This document shows positions 51,276 through 63,304 of a stretch of 64,000 nt of DNA, in pieces; position 1 is the first letter of the stretch; each line of letters starts with the position of its first letter. Below the pieces are notes generated by a model, which was not told where the DNA came from, did not search any database, and saw only the letters and a list, made by a program, of their open reading frames with translations. Position numbers and translations under genes: made by a program. Source of the stretch: Reticulitermes lucifugus (taxonomy: Eukaryota > Arthropoda > Insecta > Blattodea > Rhinotermitidae); assembly GCA_026260175.1 (NCBI GenBank), contig JAKCWW010000592.1, positions 2,303 to 66,302 on the forward strand, in the 5' to 3' direction.

Positions 51276-52359
51276 AAAAATTCTCGCCTTATTATTTCCT
51301 GTTTATGCGAGATTGTAATAATAATGCTATCGCATTCTGGGCTGTGATATGTTGTAGTCGGGTAGGTAGGTGTCAGGGTTTCGGAGGACTTCGGCGCCTC
51401 CACCATGAGTATAGCGACAACTAGTTCCTTCGAAACGATGGAAATTCTGCACAAACCTACAAGGCTTCGCAAATTAGAAGACCGTAAGCTTAATAAAGAG
51501 TGGCCCATAAGTCATTTAACTGGTTGAGTATGAGTATGAGTAAATAATGGGTTGAGCCCTTGCGGTCCCGATGCACGTAGGTCTTTGACAGGCCCTTTGT
51601 GCCCCTTAACTAAAGCCCAAGTCATAAGAGCCCTGTCCTTTTAATAAAGCTCCAGATCGCCCCCAGACTTCAGTTAATTCGTTAGTAAATTTTACAGCAG
51701 AATATGTTGTAAATTTATTTATTACTTACTTAATTTATAAAAATGTTTCAAAATGAAATCCTCTATGTTCAACGCACAACTCACAACGCTGTGATCCCGT
51801 TTTTCAGATTGACTGGCATAATTCTGTATCGTCATCAAAATTATGATCGTATTACTTTCAGTTAACTGACTAGGGACGTGCTATCATTTCCGTCGTGAGA
51901 AACTCAGACTTGAACATTACAATAATCCAAAATTAGGTCTCACCTCTTGCGGATCTGAAGAACATTAGAAAGTCTGAAACAGTAATACTTCCTCTTACAC
52001 CTTATTGGCAACAAGGCTTACTGTGGGCTTTAGACGTGTGGTGCCTCTAAGAGGATTGCATTACAGCTAGAATTTCTCCAAGCACAAACTTACTTCTAGA
52101 ATTCTCTTTGCAAAAACCCTGTCAAATTGCCAAAACAAGATCATCCTCTTCCTCTGGAATGCTTACTGGACCGTGAACCAAATATTGATCTACACGTAGG
52201 TCTTATCGACTCTTCAGAATGTTGAATACGCTTATGAAAGACAGCCAATCGGCGCCTACTTCAGTGGCACAAGACTGGAGAGCTTCCTTGAACACGAGTG
52301 TTATTTTAGTTTATTATTCGCTTGTGCATTCTGTCATTTCGTCTCTCACACAGGCGAAA
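51276..52359. other. No feature recognised
   Basis: AT-rich unique sequence; open frames of about 100 codons lack motifs. Confidence 0.5.
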
Positions 52360-52445
52360 GCAAATGACGTGCTTAGGATGGTTGAGGCTAAAGTAGTTAG
52401 AAGATTGTTTGGACCTAAGACTGGGGAAACGAAGATGGCTCTCAA
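52360..52445 (+). repeat. Short LINE fragment
   Basis: MVEAKVVRRLFGPKTGE matches the FE-KVLRRIFGPKRDE block of insect LINE ORFs. Short, so modest confidence. Confidence 0.55.
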
Positions 52446-52485
52446 GTGGGTAGCCTTACTGCTTCTTTTATGGCATGTCCTGAGG

Positions 52486-52800
52486 CCGTGCCGTGGCTCA
52501 AGCGGTTAGTCGCCGGCCTCTCACCGCGGAGGCCCGGGTTCGATCCCGGGTCAGTCNNNNNNNNNNNNNNNNNNNNNNNNNNNNNNNNNNNNNNNNNNNN
52601 NNNNNNCAATAAGCCTCAAGGCTGCGGTGCGTCCGTAGCGTCTGCTGCGGGGCCCTTCACCACAAAAAATGGCAGGTTCTGGGTGACTCGGTCTTGAGAC
52701 CGGCACGGAAACTGAAGTCTTTTGTGCTGCCCCTCATTTCTTCCACTGAAATTCCGAAATACTACCTTAAATTAGGCCAGCACTATCGCATCCTTTCATA
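52486..52800 (+). repeat. SINE family C with intact tRNA-like head and a 50-N gap
   Basis: Head gccgtggctcaagcggttag (A box), a ccggcctctcaccgcggagg arm-like block and B box gggttcgatcccgggtc. The 3' body has cttgagaccggcacggaaac and accttaaattaggccagcac. Some missing bases lie in the gap at 52557-52606. Confidence 0.88.
52557..52606. other. Assembly gap, exactly 50 N, inside a SINE
   Basis: A round-numbered gap in a repeat; true length unknown. Confidence 0.95.
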
Positions 52801-54534
52801 CCTTCCATTACTTATTAAGAGTCATTCTGTAATTTAAAGTTACACGCATAATTACAGTCATTGAATTAACTAAAATTGATATAGTTTTAATAAGACAGAC
52901 ACTAACTTGGGACTGAATAAAGCTGATAATTAATAGCTACATAAATTATGTCCTACATAAAATATTATTAGGGACATCCATGTAAGGACAAGATTAGAGG
53001 GATATGTAGCATGCAAAGGAGATAAATACGTAAGAAGATTTTAGTCGGAAATCCTGAAGACCTGGGCTTAGGTGGAGTAAAATATCAAAGAAAACCATAA
53101 ACAAATGGCGTGTGAGTTATGTACTGGATTCAAATGGTACAGAACGGGATTCAATGACCTGTTTTTGTCAATGTATTAATGACACTTTAGGTTGCATGAA
53201 ACTTCGATAAGGTCTCAACTAGCTGAACGACTATCATCTTCTCAACAGAAACTCGTCTCCCAGTAGCTAATGACCTCTACCCTGTACGTGCATGTTGAGC
53301 ACTGCTTTGTATAGGCATGTGATGAGTAGGCCTACTGGTTAATTCAGGAGCGTCCAGCTGTTTCCATTATGGGCCACATGATCAGAAATTCATCTGTGTG
53401 TCACACACAAATCTTTTATTAATAAAAGTAAATAAATATTCGAAGTATATGATAGTAATACGAAAACGGCTGTTTAGTAGGTGGGCCCTTCTGAAATATT
53501 TGTTCGCTTGTGTTCGCTAAGCAATTAATTTTTTATAAACATCTCTGATGTGTCAGAAACAGGGATCAGGTGGGCTGTATTTGGCCTCGAGCCGCTTATT
53601 GAATGCCCCGGGGTTAAATGATTAATCGTTTAGGTCCCACTGGCAAGTATTTTTACCAAAGTCTTTAAAACTTAAAAGCTCCAAATTTTGCCACACAGTG
53701 TATTTTTGTTTTTGACGGCTTTTTTAAATAATTAGAAATTATTTTCCTGGAGGGGTTTAGTCGATTGGTCCTTATAATGGACATGTTCTCTGAGAGGTAC
53801 GATCTGAGCATTTGTACAAAATTTAGATGATTGCCAGACTTCAGAACCTTGAGTTCTGTTCCAATTTAAGTTATTATGTGTAACAAATAATTTAATGTCT
53901 TAATATATAGAACAATGCCAAACAATTCTTGCACATTTACATTTGTTTTAATTTGTGTAAGCTACTGAAGAGTAATTCTACATATTCCGGTTCTGATATT
54001 ACTTTTTGCTTATCCAAAAGGGACAACAGTATACCTCATCACACGGTTTCTGGTCGCCTATCCCGCTGGCTCCAATTGCATCTGGTCACACCTTTGTCCC
54101 GGTTACACCGTGAAAGCAGAAATGTGTACTGTTTGTAGCGATTAAGAAAATGTCGTTTCGATGCAGAACTGTAGTGATTGAGATGAATCGTAATTGTTTT
54201 TTCTCTTTTTTAAAGGCAATGGGAATTTGTCTTACAACATACCACCAGTCCTGTTGTATTCCCTTTCATGTTAATCTCCGTCGCCTTATATTTACGCTGT
54301 CTTCGATGGGACGATCGTAGTTCTTCAAACCCGACCTAGCAATTCTAAAATAAAATTCTGAAAGGCGACTGTAGAATGATAAAATTCAACGGGTTTACTG
54401 AGGCTCATTCGTGATCTTTACATGATAATTCGCTATATGGGATATATTCCTCAGTATTCTCAGCTCACCTGGACAGGATATTCAACTACTATTGCGGAAA
54501 CTGACAACTTCCATCGTGTTTATAAGAGCATTCA
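52801..54534. other. No feature recognised
   Basis: AT-rich unique sequence. Confidence 0.5.
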
Positions 54535-54735
54535 CTAGTCAGGCTGTTGTAGGGGTAAAACTGTAAAGTTGTATTCGGACGTTCCGCGGTTAGAGCCCCA
54601 GCCGAGACCCTCGCTGTCCTGGCCGATATTTTTTTGTGGTTTTCCTAAGTCCTTTCAAGAAATCTCCGAGGCCACGATCGCTTTCTTGCATATTCTTTTC
54701 ACTTCAGTCTTGACCTGACGTCATATGATCGCCAC
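54535..54735 (+). repeat. Decayed SINE family C-like
   Basis: B-box-like gcggttagagccccagccga, then ttgtggttttcctaagtcc and ccgaggccacgatcgctttc, in the order seen in the SINE at 37395. Confidence 0.5.
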
Positions 54736-55133
54736 TGTTTAATCTGAGACACTGACGGCATTGTAAAATGCACCACCACAAAGCCTGCTACTAGGATGTG
54801 TACTAAATGAGATGGATCCAGTCCATATCCTCCTATTATATATCTTTAAAATCCCTTTTAATATTACCCTTCCGTCTGTGCCTAAATCTCGTAATTGATG
54901 TTATCAAGTATCTAGACTGAAAAGTAGAACATTTTCATTTCTAATTTCCGGACGTGTATCTCATTTCTGTCTTGATTTTAGTAACCTGATATTATGTGTA
55001 GAGTAGACTCCAAGTTATGAAGCCGCTCTTTATGTAGGCTTTATTGTGGAAACTTAAATGTTTCGTGACAATAAATTAACGTTGTTTTTAGAAAGAGGAT
55101 CCCCACTTCCATGACTCCGTATTAACTTGGTAA
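54736..55133. other. No feature recognised
   Basis: AT-rich unique sequence. Confidence 0.5.
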
Positions 55134-55310
55134 TTGGTAGTACATGGACTACCCTGAAGATGGAAACAGTAGGCTCCTCCGAAACATCGGTAACTAATTA
55201 CAAATCGACGGTCCCACCATTAACTGCCTTGAAACTGAGGGCAACAAACTTTTCCGAAAGGTCGGTAATTAACTACCAATAGACACATCATTCCAGAAGG
55301 CTTTAGTCTT
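55134..55310. repeat. Foldback family F2 copy
   Basis: ggtaattggtagtacatgg at left; CTGAAGATGGAAAC at 55154; ctcctccgaaacatcggtaa; right end ttccgaaaggtcggtaatta then actaccaatagacac and ccagaaggc. The arms are diverged. Confidence 0.6.
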
Positions 55311-55684
55311 CGCCAGTAATGTTATGAAAAGCTAAAATCACACATCTGTATTATTTATCAGTTGCTAAGATTATAACTTATAGTGCCAATGGTAGATGAA
55401 TGAAGTCTAAATATAGAGCATTGGTGGAATGATATTTAACAGGGGAAAAATTTGTCCCAATGTCATTTTGTCCACCACAGGTCCACAATAACTAACCTGG
55501 GGTCCATGCTGTAGTGATGAACGATAGGAAGATTACTAAGTATTGATTTAGGAGGGATGTAGATGGAAGTGGTCGTGGTCTGGTGTCTAATGTGAAGATT
55601 GTTATCCACACGGCTGCTACTGTCAGTGTGTTCCCATAACGTGCAGGTTGTGGCTATTCAGAGTCAATCTGCGATTGTAAACAT
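55311..55684. other. No feature recognised
   Basis: AT-rich unique sequence. Confidence 0.5.
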
Positions 55685-55855
55685 AAGGCGTTCTTGACAG
55701 ATGAGTAGCGAATATTACGGTGGTGGTCGAGTTAAAGTTAATACAAGTATCTCTATATTCGCCTGGAAGTACTGAGCTCAGTAGGCAAACCCGCAGACCA
55801 GTCCTGCCTCGATTGGGGATTAGAACCAGAAAACTCGGGTATGAAAGTCACATTC
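55685..55855 (-). repeat. SINE family D, diverged
   Basis: Minus strand: B-box-like ctggttctaatccccaatcg, then gactggtctgcgggtttgcc, tactgagctcagtacttcca, ggcgaatatagagatacttg and ctcgaccaccaccgtaatat. This body order resembles a SINE common in insects. Confidence 0.65.
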
Positions 55856-56499
55856 GACATGGCGGAATGTAATGATTCGTTTTTATAATTTTTTTTTCAT
55901 AGCTGAGAGGGATAGCACTATTTCCTGTCTTTGTCACACGCTCCTCCATTTTCTTAGTTGCTTTTCATTTGCTTTCCTCCATATTTTCCATCTTCTCGTT
56001 TTCCCTTCTCAAGACGTAATGAGCATTTCGGCGACTGGAGGGGGCGAGCGACTGGAGGCGGCTGGAGGAAGGGAGTTCCGCTGCTGGGATTTCTATAGAA
56101 AAGAATGGCTGGTGTGGGAATAAATGAGTGAATGCTGTGTGCAGTAGTAATCCGAGGGATCACTGCCACCAATGTATGTTAACGTTGCAGTAAAATCTAA
56201 TCATAATCAGACATGATAACCACACAGGATTTATAGATACATCTGTTTTGTATTGCGCTTATCACTGTGCATTTGTTTATGTTGTTTGTTAGGGACGGAA
56301 AATATTCTCTTGTTTTCAAGAGGGTTAATAAATCCTTTGAAAGCGTGGAAAGTTTAAATATTTGCAAACAGCAGTAAGAAATCAAAACTACATTCATTTC
56401 AGAGCAGATTAAATTAAGGTAATAATTGATACTAGTCAGAGTCCTCTCGTCTATACAAAAATGTAGATATTAAAATAGGGCCAGTAAAATATAAGTGTA
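55856..56499. other. No gene recognised; GC-richer patch at 56025-56110
   Basis: A purine-rich GC patch (gactggagggggcgagcg) within an 83-codon featureless open frame. The rest is AT-rich. Confidence 0.4.
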
Positions 56500-56935
56500 T
56501 ATGTTGTTTTGAATTGGCGTGAAACACTAAGGGGAAGCACAGATTAAGGGGGTTTGAGGAGAGGGTGCTGATGAAAATATTTGGACATAAGATGGAGAAA
56601 ATAACGGGAGGCTGTACAAAATATGATAATGAGGAGATTAAAATTATTGACACTCCAACAAATATTAGGTTCTTAAGATTAAGGAGGATAAGATTGACTG
56701 TACGCGTAGTGCTTTTGAGAATGATGAGAAATGCATACAAAATTTGGTGGGGAAACCCTGAATGTTAGAAGCTCTTTCAAGGACCTAGGCCTATATTGGG
56801 AGTAAAATATTTGTGAATAATTGTGAATACAGTGATGAATTTCCGGCTTCCATAAAATGTAAGGGGTTTCTTTAACAGCTAAATAACTATTAGCTTCTCA
56901 AGAAGGATTCTGCTCCATGGAGTCGATGAGTGAGC
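56500..56935 (+). repeat. LINE family L1a, reverse-transcriptase C-terminal piece plus 3' tail
   Basis: Translation FEERVLMKIFGHKMEK, then KYDNEEIKIIDTPTNIRFL and MMRNAYKIWWGNPE parallels FENKVLRKIFG...LHN-EL...SSPNI...MG--RNAYRVL-GRPEG of insect LINEs. The gapped remainder ends with acagtgatgaatttccggct and the tail ttagcttctcaagaaggatt. 5'-truncated with an internal loss. Confidence 0.85.
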
Positions 56936-57689
56936 AAGCGACGAGCGAGCGAGTGATTAAGCCAGTCAGTATTCCAATTTGGAGTAGACATAGGCCTATT
57001 TTTCAAATACGTTTTTATGACTTTGTTCTTTATTTATCCTTTTTGTTCATTTACTGGTGTCAAAGTTTATAGCCGGACAATTAAAACCTTATTTTTCACG
57101 AAATGTTTAATACCACTGACAAGTCTCTTTATATGGTGGGCCCCATCTCTCTGAAGTGGACTGAACTCGTTTGTTTCAAACACCTCCATTTAATAACGCC
57201 TGATGTTACTAGTCACTTGACAGCCTTGTCTGAAGTTCCAGTGACATGCGTTATAACAAATGTGTAATGGCACAATCTTTACAGGCACTGACAATCTGAA
57301 AATAAGACGTTTTGAAAAAGAGTACTTCAGACTGAGGCACGTAATATCTATCTCTTTATGGAAGAGAATACGTTTTTCATTCTCTGAAGGCAAGACCAAA
57401 GAAATTGCTTCATCGCTGCAAGATGGGGAGAGTTATTGCTTAATTTTCCTATTTTTTGTATCTCAGCTTTTATTACATAAAGGATGCTAGTCTTGCCATT
57501 ATTATTTTTTCACTCGAGTACTCTATAGTAATAGCAGTATGCTGGTGCATAAGAATCTTCGCTTACGTTTTGATCAACAAGTTTTCAGAAGGGAATAATT
57601 GAACAATTATCGGAAATCAGATTTGGGTGTATAAAGGGGGAATTCTTTTGATAAAGATAAAAAGTAAACAAAAGACTGTGAAAATGGCA
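56936..57689. other. No feature recognised
   Basis: Contains gagcgagcgagtgatt, a short (GAGC) run, at about 56945. Otherwise AT-rich. Confidence 0.45.
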
Positions 57690-57870
57690 GTAGCGAAACA
57701 AACTAAGAAATGGCTCGTTAAAAGTTTTACAAAAGGCTGATTAACAATCTAATTACTTGCCATTCGCTCGGCTTGAAGAGCTGACGCTGAGACGTTCACG
57801 TTACGTGGACAAAGAGAGGAAATGACGAGCCGCCAGTAGCGGGGAAGACATCCGAGGAGAAGCAAGATGA
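57690..57870. promoter_or_regulatory. Candidate enhancer (weak)
   Basis: Unique GC-richer stretch with ggctgattaacaatctaatt and acttgcc at 57735-57760 (two homeodomain cores), then gacgctgagacgttcacgtt and gacgagccgccagtagcgg. No coding frame supported. Confidence 0.25.
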
Positions 57871-58276
57871 TGAAAACACTATCATTGACAGTATAAAATG
57901 GCTCCTAATTTCTTTCTTTAATTAGTATCTTTCTCTGAAGTTATGTATGTAACATGTAATACATACATTAATATTAAGTAAATTATTTCTGCCGGAAATA
58001 GAGTGGTTGTGTCAGTCAGTGTCGGCGCCACTAGAGGCAGACGAACCATATGGTAAACGTCACACCTCTTTGTGGTCGTGTTTCTTAGCAGAGCCTATTG
58101 TTCGGCTTTATCTTTGTTTTACTTCTTTAGATCAATATCACGGCGTCTTTACAGCGCACAGTTGTCTCGAGCGTATTGAGGAAAGCGCTTTTGGACCTCT
58201 TCTCCAGAAGACACTTAAGAATGTGAGACTTGAGCTAATATACATTAATTAACGACAGTCACAATTTCTGTCACTG

Positions 58277-58278
<2 letters not shown>
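57871..58278. other. No feature recognised
   Basis: Unique sequence; an 81-codon open frame at 58007-58252 is featureless. Confidence 0.45.

Positions 58279-58317
<39 letters not shown>
58279..58317. repeat. (AAT)n microsatellite, left of a SINE
   Basis: About thirteen AAT units, immediately before the SINE head. Confidence 0.95.
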
Positions 58318-58321
58318 TTGG

Positions 58322-58597
58322 GAGCGGGAGTAGCGACTAAGCTATGAGCTGGAGAGTCTAGGGTTCAATTTCTTGTAGGAGCAAGAGATTTTCTCTTCTT
58401 CAAATTATCCAGACGGGCTCTGGGTTCCACCCAGCCTCTTGCTGAATGTGTATGATGGTCCTTTCCCCGGGGTAATGTCGACCGGGGCATGAAGGTAGCC
58501 ACTCACCTCCATCTAATGCCGAGGTTAACAGTAAATGCAACTATAGTTCTAATCCCCCTGCATGCCTTCATGGCGTGGACATAGAAAAGTTACCTTA
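58322..58597 (+). repeat. SINE family A, full length, between two AAT arrays
   Basis: Head ggagtagcgactaagctatg and B-box-like tctagggttcaatttcttg; body ccagacgggctctgggttc, gtcgaccggggcatgaagg, cactcacctccatctaatgc; tail aaaagttaccttat. Diverged boxes. Confidence 0.88.
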
Positions 58598-58623
58598 TAT
58601 AATAATAATAATAATAATAATAA
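58598..58623. repeat. (AAT)n microsatellite, right of a SINE
   Basis: About eight AAT units directly after the SINE tail. Confidence 0.95.
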
Positions 58624-61600
58624 ATCAGACATGTTATCCAAAGCAAAAACTGTAATTGTACCTGGAAAATTCGATATCTGAATTAAGAAGCAAATTGTCG
58701 ACGGGAAATCCAAAACGACTTACGTCTGAACTAAGCAAGCATTGACTTTTATCCTTGTTTTATTCAGTTCCACTCTAAGGTAGACATTTATTGTAAATTA
58801 GTCTTCATGATTAAGATAATTTATTATTTGTTTAAATGTGATTTATTTAATGATGCCAGTATGTAGGACTAAATGTCGTCAAATGGTAAAATGATTATTT
58901 GGCCGATATTGAATATCATGCCCTAATTCGAGGTACTATGCAGGTATTTTCCTGGAGAAACTCACAGAATACAAGAAGTGCCTCAGTCAGGACATCCAAA
59001 CAGACTCGACACCTCCTAAGTGCAAATAAAAAGATGTTACCTAGCTAGTTTCATCCAGCCCTGTAGTCTTGTCCTGTATGTAGGAGGTGTCGAATACGTT
59101 CGGAGGTACTCCTAGATGTTCCTGATTGAGTTGTGTCCTGTATTGTACATCCTTGTATTGTATACTTGAGAATATTTTTGTAACCTCTGCAGCTTCTATG
59201 TCTTGTTCTATCAAATACACGTTTATCCCTCCTGTTCTCAACCTCTTTTGAATCAACGTGTATTGGAAACTTCTAACGATCTAACAGGCGGTGAGTTTCT
59301 ATTGTTATGGTTAGAACCTTTTTCATTCTCTGTTTTTCTGTTCGTTCCTTTTCCTCCTTTTCCAGCAGTTCCTTTCTGAGTTGGCGTTCTTTCTCCTTTC
59401 CTGTTATAAGGGCCAATTAGCGGCTGCAATCCTATACTGCCTCTCAGTTTCGCTCGGATACACACAACTTTTATTGACGAGCTGATTTTGTTCAAGGGGA
59501 GACATGATGGAAATAATTGAAGGAAAAATAACAGCACACAGGATGGGTATGTGTTACGGGTTTTTGAAGTTTACGGCGTTCAGCCTCCCGCGCGTTTACT
59601 TGAATTGTTAAAAATTCGAAACGAATTGGAATAATGTTTGTGTGTGGGTGTGTTGTGCCGTGCACGTAAGCATTGGATTTTGCTGCAAAATCTTAAGCAT
59701 ATTCTGATTGTGGAAAGTGCATAAATTGGGACAGTGGGGAATGGGAAGTAACTAAAAAGGAAATGTCTGAAAAAAAAAGGGTGAAAAAATAACGCAGAAT
59801 TAGAGGGAATAAAGAATTTAAGAAGAAAGAGGTTAGAAAGGAACCATAAAAGTAACTGTTTTTTAATGTAAGTAAAGATTTATGATAAAATACAGGAGAG
59901 AAGAAGTGGTTCAAGTAAAATTCAAACATAATATAAAATAATTTTTTTAAAAAGAAACTGCGCTATAATTAACAGGGTGAAACGAGCTTTATGACTAATG
60001 TAAACACCTAAAAGAGGAAAGAAAAGAAGGTAAAGCAAACACACAGAGGAACACCGCTGTGTTTGGCCACTTTTAGTTCTTCTAAAAATACCTAACTTAT
60101 TCACTGGGCCAGACTCCCAAAGTCGTTTCAAATTGGTTTAATAAGAAGTTGGCGAAGTGCTTGTTGGTGTGCATTGCTAGGCATCCTTTGTACATAGTGT
60201 AATACCCAGACATCCTACTCAGTTGGATGAGTTTAGATTGGCGTATGCAACTTTTCAACATGAAGTGTTCCATAAATCCTGATATATCAATTTACGCTCG
60301 TGGTTTCTCGTTTTAACAGATAAAAAGGGATTTCATCTTTCCACATGGAACAACTGTGCGTTTGAGCCGTACTTTATTAAAACACAATTAAATTATAATA
60401 GAAACAGGGAGACTATCACTTTTCAGTGACATTGTAAAATTGAGGGAGACAGCCATGGAATATTGTGTTCGAGTATGTTGCAGACAGTAGAGTTAAGTTC
60501 AAGACTGAAAATATTGCATGCTTCCTCACATGTGTTGTTTAAACGTGGCTGTCTTGCTTTTTGTCTTGTGTAGGGCTGTTTCGTAGCTGATGTTGTATAA
60601 GCAGGCGTATAGAGGGCATTACTCATGAAGGCGCACAAGACGTATTGTAGCTTAGAAGCAATGTTAAATTTGGGCAATATCGCCTTCAAGCGATGACGTC
60701 CTAAGATTCACCCTTTATTCAGGTAACTGAAACTTTTGCAGAGATTTTAGAGTAGGTAATGAACAGTGACTAAGAAGTAAATGTCAGATAGTCTAATATC
60801 TAATGAACGTTAGCAGGGCAATACCGGTATAATTACACATTGCCTTACACAGCAGCAACGGCAGATCATAAAAGACGACAAAAGTACAAACAGAGCAGAA
60901 GAATAAAGTTTAGGGATTGTAAGTACTTGCAAAGTGGCCTGTAGGCCTGTAAGACTTGAGGGTTTTATGGTGTTGAACCTTAATATTGTGGTCTTCTGGG
61001 TTATGGGACGGTGTAATCTGATACAGTGGTACCAACGTGTCAAAGGTTTCAACATTTAAACGATGTATGAATATATCTTCATGTTATATTCTAAAAATTT
61101 ACTGGTCTTTGGTTAGGACACGTCACACTGTGAACACCTGCCCTCTCTAAAAATTCAGACGAAACGTCTAGGGTGAAAAGCGAACGAAATAAGATTTTAA
61201 AACATGACATAATTTATATAGAAATGTACATATCAACTGAAACTTCTTCGCTGCATTTGTCGTGTTTTGTTGACTAAGGCTTGAAAGAGACAGGACTGAA
61301 TGTAGTGTTAGTGGACTTGCGGTTGGCTGTGTAGCAGGCACGCAGGTGTGTATATTCATTTTGCATAACAAGTGGTACGCAAGGGGTCACCTAGGTTATG
61401 TTTGCAATTGCAGCTCTATCCTGCATTTCTAAATAATGAATATGAGTTCTTTCAGGCAAGAATGAGAGAAAAGAATTATATCTATGATTTTCTGTTTTCT
61501 GTACGGAAATGTAAACAAACAGGAGAGACAGCCTTTCCATCTTAATAAAAAGGAATTTAAGTTACATAAAGTCTTAACAATAGTAAGACCTGTACTTTAT

Positions 61601-61789
61601 TTTATGAAGATATTCTAAATATTTTGCTTTTTACCAAACGTTATTCGGATAATTAAATGAGGGATAACTAAATTGACTGGACATGAAAGAGTTTAGAAAT
61701 GCTTAAAAAGTTTTAATCATAAGACCTTACAGAGAATATTTCTTACAAGATATAGTTTAAAATTGGAGTATATTATAATAATGGATCTT
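58624..61789. other. No gene recognised
   Basis: AT-rich sequence. Two adjoining minus-strand open frames at 59041-59537 (one reading GKGGKGTNRKTENEKGSN) are compositionally odd but unrecognised. Other open frames are featureless. T-rich/A-rich runs at 59770 and 59940. Confidence 0.45.
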
Positions 61790-61965
61790 AAAATTGTAGG
61801 GTAGGCGGATGTGGACACGATTTATGTGGCTCATTTTAGGGTCCAGTAGGAGATTGTTAGGAAGGTAATGAATAAAGAGTCAGTTTCCGTAAAAGGAGGA
61901 AAGTTACTGGGTAGTTGAAAGACTATTAGCTTATAAAGGACGATGTTGCTTCATAAATTAGATAC
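61790..61965 (+). repeat. LINE family L1a 3' end
   Basis: ggatgtggacacgatttatg tggctc-type block, then ggaaggtaatgaataaagag, tccgtaaaaggaggaaag and the tail tgaaagactattagcttata. The same order as the 26.2-kb and 56.8-kb copies. Confidence 0.75.
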
Positions 61966-63008
61966 TTACAAATAATCTTGTATTCTTGATCCACTATTCA
62001 AGTTGGATGATTAGAATACACAAAGGTGGAGAGCATTTATATAAGTAGCAGTTGCAATGGAGATAATTCTCTGTCTACACTCTTTAATGTTTAGTTTACG
62101 CAAAAATGCCATAAAATTTAGCAGATATTTAAATTGGTGCCCTTATATTTAGCTGTATCCTAGCTCTATTGCTCCAAGTTCGTACCAAAGAAATCAGAGA
62201 AGATATAACACAATGGATTAACTTGATTAGCTCTTATTTGATAGAGGCAACGAAGAGTAATTTAGTATTATTATTTTCGGGTATTCGGCACCAACAATTA
62301 TAATCTAATAAATATCACTTTCATTCCTTTTGATACCACACTAAATCAACTGTGACCATTTTCCTAATACGCTCTCTTAACTTGCAGCTCGAGCTCCGCG
62401 TTTCGATGGGATCCTTTCCGACGTTTTTCCCACCGGAATTCTGTATACGCATTTCTTGTTTCATAGTCATATGCCCAGCTCATATTTGCTCTTGATTTTA
62501 CTATCCTAACGAGAGTAGGTGCCCCATCAGAGATATTACACAGTCTACTACCGCTGCTGCTTTACGTTCTTGGGTTCAAATCGCACTCCGAGCGTGTTAT
62601 ATATCTGCATTTATTTGTGTGTTTGTTTTCGTGTTTTCATGTGCAGAGACCTTGCGATGGATTGTTCGTCAGTTCAAAGAGTACTATTAAAATTCGGTAA
62701 ACAAGTCTGGAAACCTGAAAAATGGAAGGTTTTTAAACGTACTGGCTTGTAAGCGACACTGCATGGAGCGATACTTGGGGTCCTGTATAAATCAAGAAAC
62801 TTCTCCTTACTTAATTACTAAAATGACGACTCTATAATATCGACATCACTTTTGTACATGACTCTACAGTTCTACCCCATGATTTACAATTTTTAAACCA
62901 GCCTTGGAAGGAAATAATTATTTATGAGAAGTTTTTGATCTGATCAAGCAATGAAGGTGTTTATTATAAGGCAGTTTTAAAATTATGAAGCCAGAAATAA
63001 TACAGTTC
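61966..63008. other. No feature recognised apart from the polyadenylation hexamer
   Basis: AT-rich unique sequence; a 77-codon open frame at 62519-62752 is featureless. Confidence 0.45.
62960..62965 (-). promoter_or_regulatory. AATAAA polyadenylation hexamer after the putative membrane-protein exon
   Basis: The exact hexamer AATAAA is read on the minus strand about 57 bases downstream of the stop at 63022. Such hexamers are common by chance in AT-rich DNA, so it only supports the exon call. Confidence 0.3.
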
Positions 63009-63021
63009 TTACTTAAAGCAC

Positions 63022-63215
63022 TTATGTCTGCAAAGGTTGTTGCCCCTGGGGGTGTAAGGGGGTGTAGGCCTCAACCCCCTGTGTGGCGGCGCTTGTTTCC
63101 GTATTGATTTTGCTGCTTCTGGTGGTGGCGCAGCGGTAGGGGTGCCGTAGAAACAAAGCGACAGCCAGAAGTAACACAATAGCACACGCTGCCAGTACGA
63201 GCGGGCTTCCTCTCT
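63022..63215 (-). CDS. Possible last exon of a single-pass membrane protein (unrecognised)
   Basis: After a possible acceptor (ttgcaaacag) one minus-strand frame reads ERGS, then a 19-residue hydrophobic helix PLVLAACAIVLLLAVALFL, then the basic RHPYRC and a polar tail ending GQQPLQT and a stop at 63022-63024. This is the layout of a type I membrane-protein C terminus. An AATAAA hexamer lies on the minus strand at 62960-62965, about 57 bases past the stop, a plausible 3' end. The region is GC-richer than its surroundings. A competing frame over the same DNA reads VLLCYFWLSLCFYG followed by a proline-rich stretch (RGLRPTPPYTPRGNN) and a CRHKC motif, running to a stop beside a gtaag donor at about 63010; it could instead be a small secreted peptide. 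I do not recognise either product, and the acceptor's pyrimidine tract is poor. Confidence 0.35.
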
Positions 63216-63304
63216 CTGTTTGCAAAATATCTGCAACTACTGAGTGACCAATTTTAATCATATGAGAATTAAATCCTTTCCGAGAGCGCAATTGATCTTC
63301 CCCG

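Noticed and set aside
52486-52556. Genuine tRNA gene
   Set aside because: A tRNA-like head with intact boxes, but it leads into a family C SINE body and no discriminator or CCA-compatible acceptor pairing was seen.
59041-59537. Two adjoining minus-strand open frames, one Lys/Gly/Asn-rich
   Set aside because: No homology, no splice context and skewed composition; not enough to call a gene.
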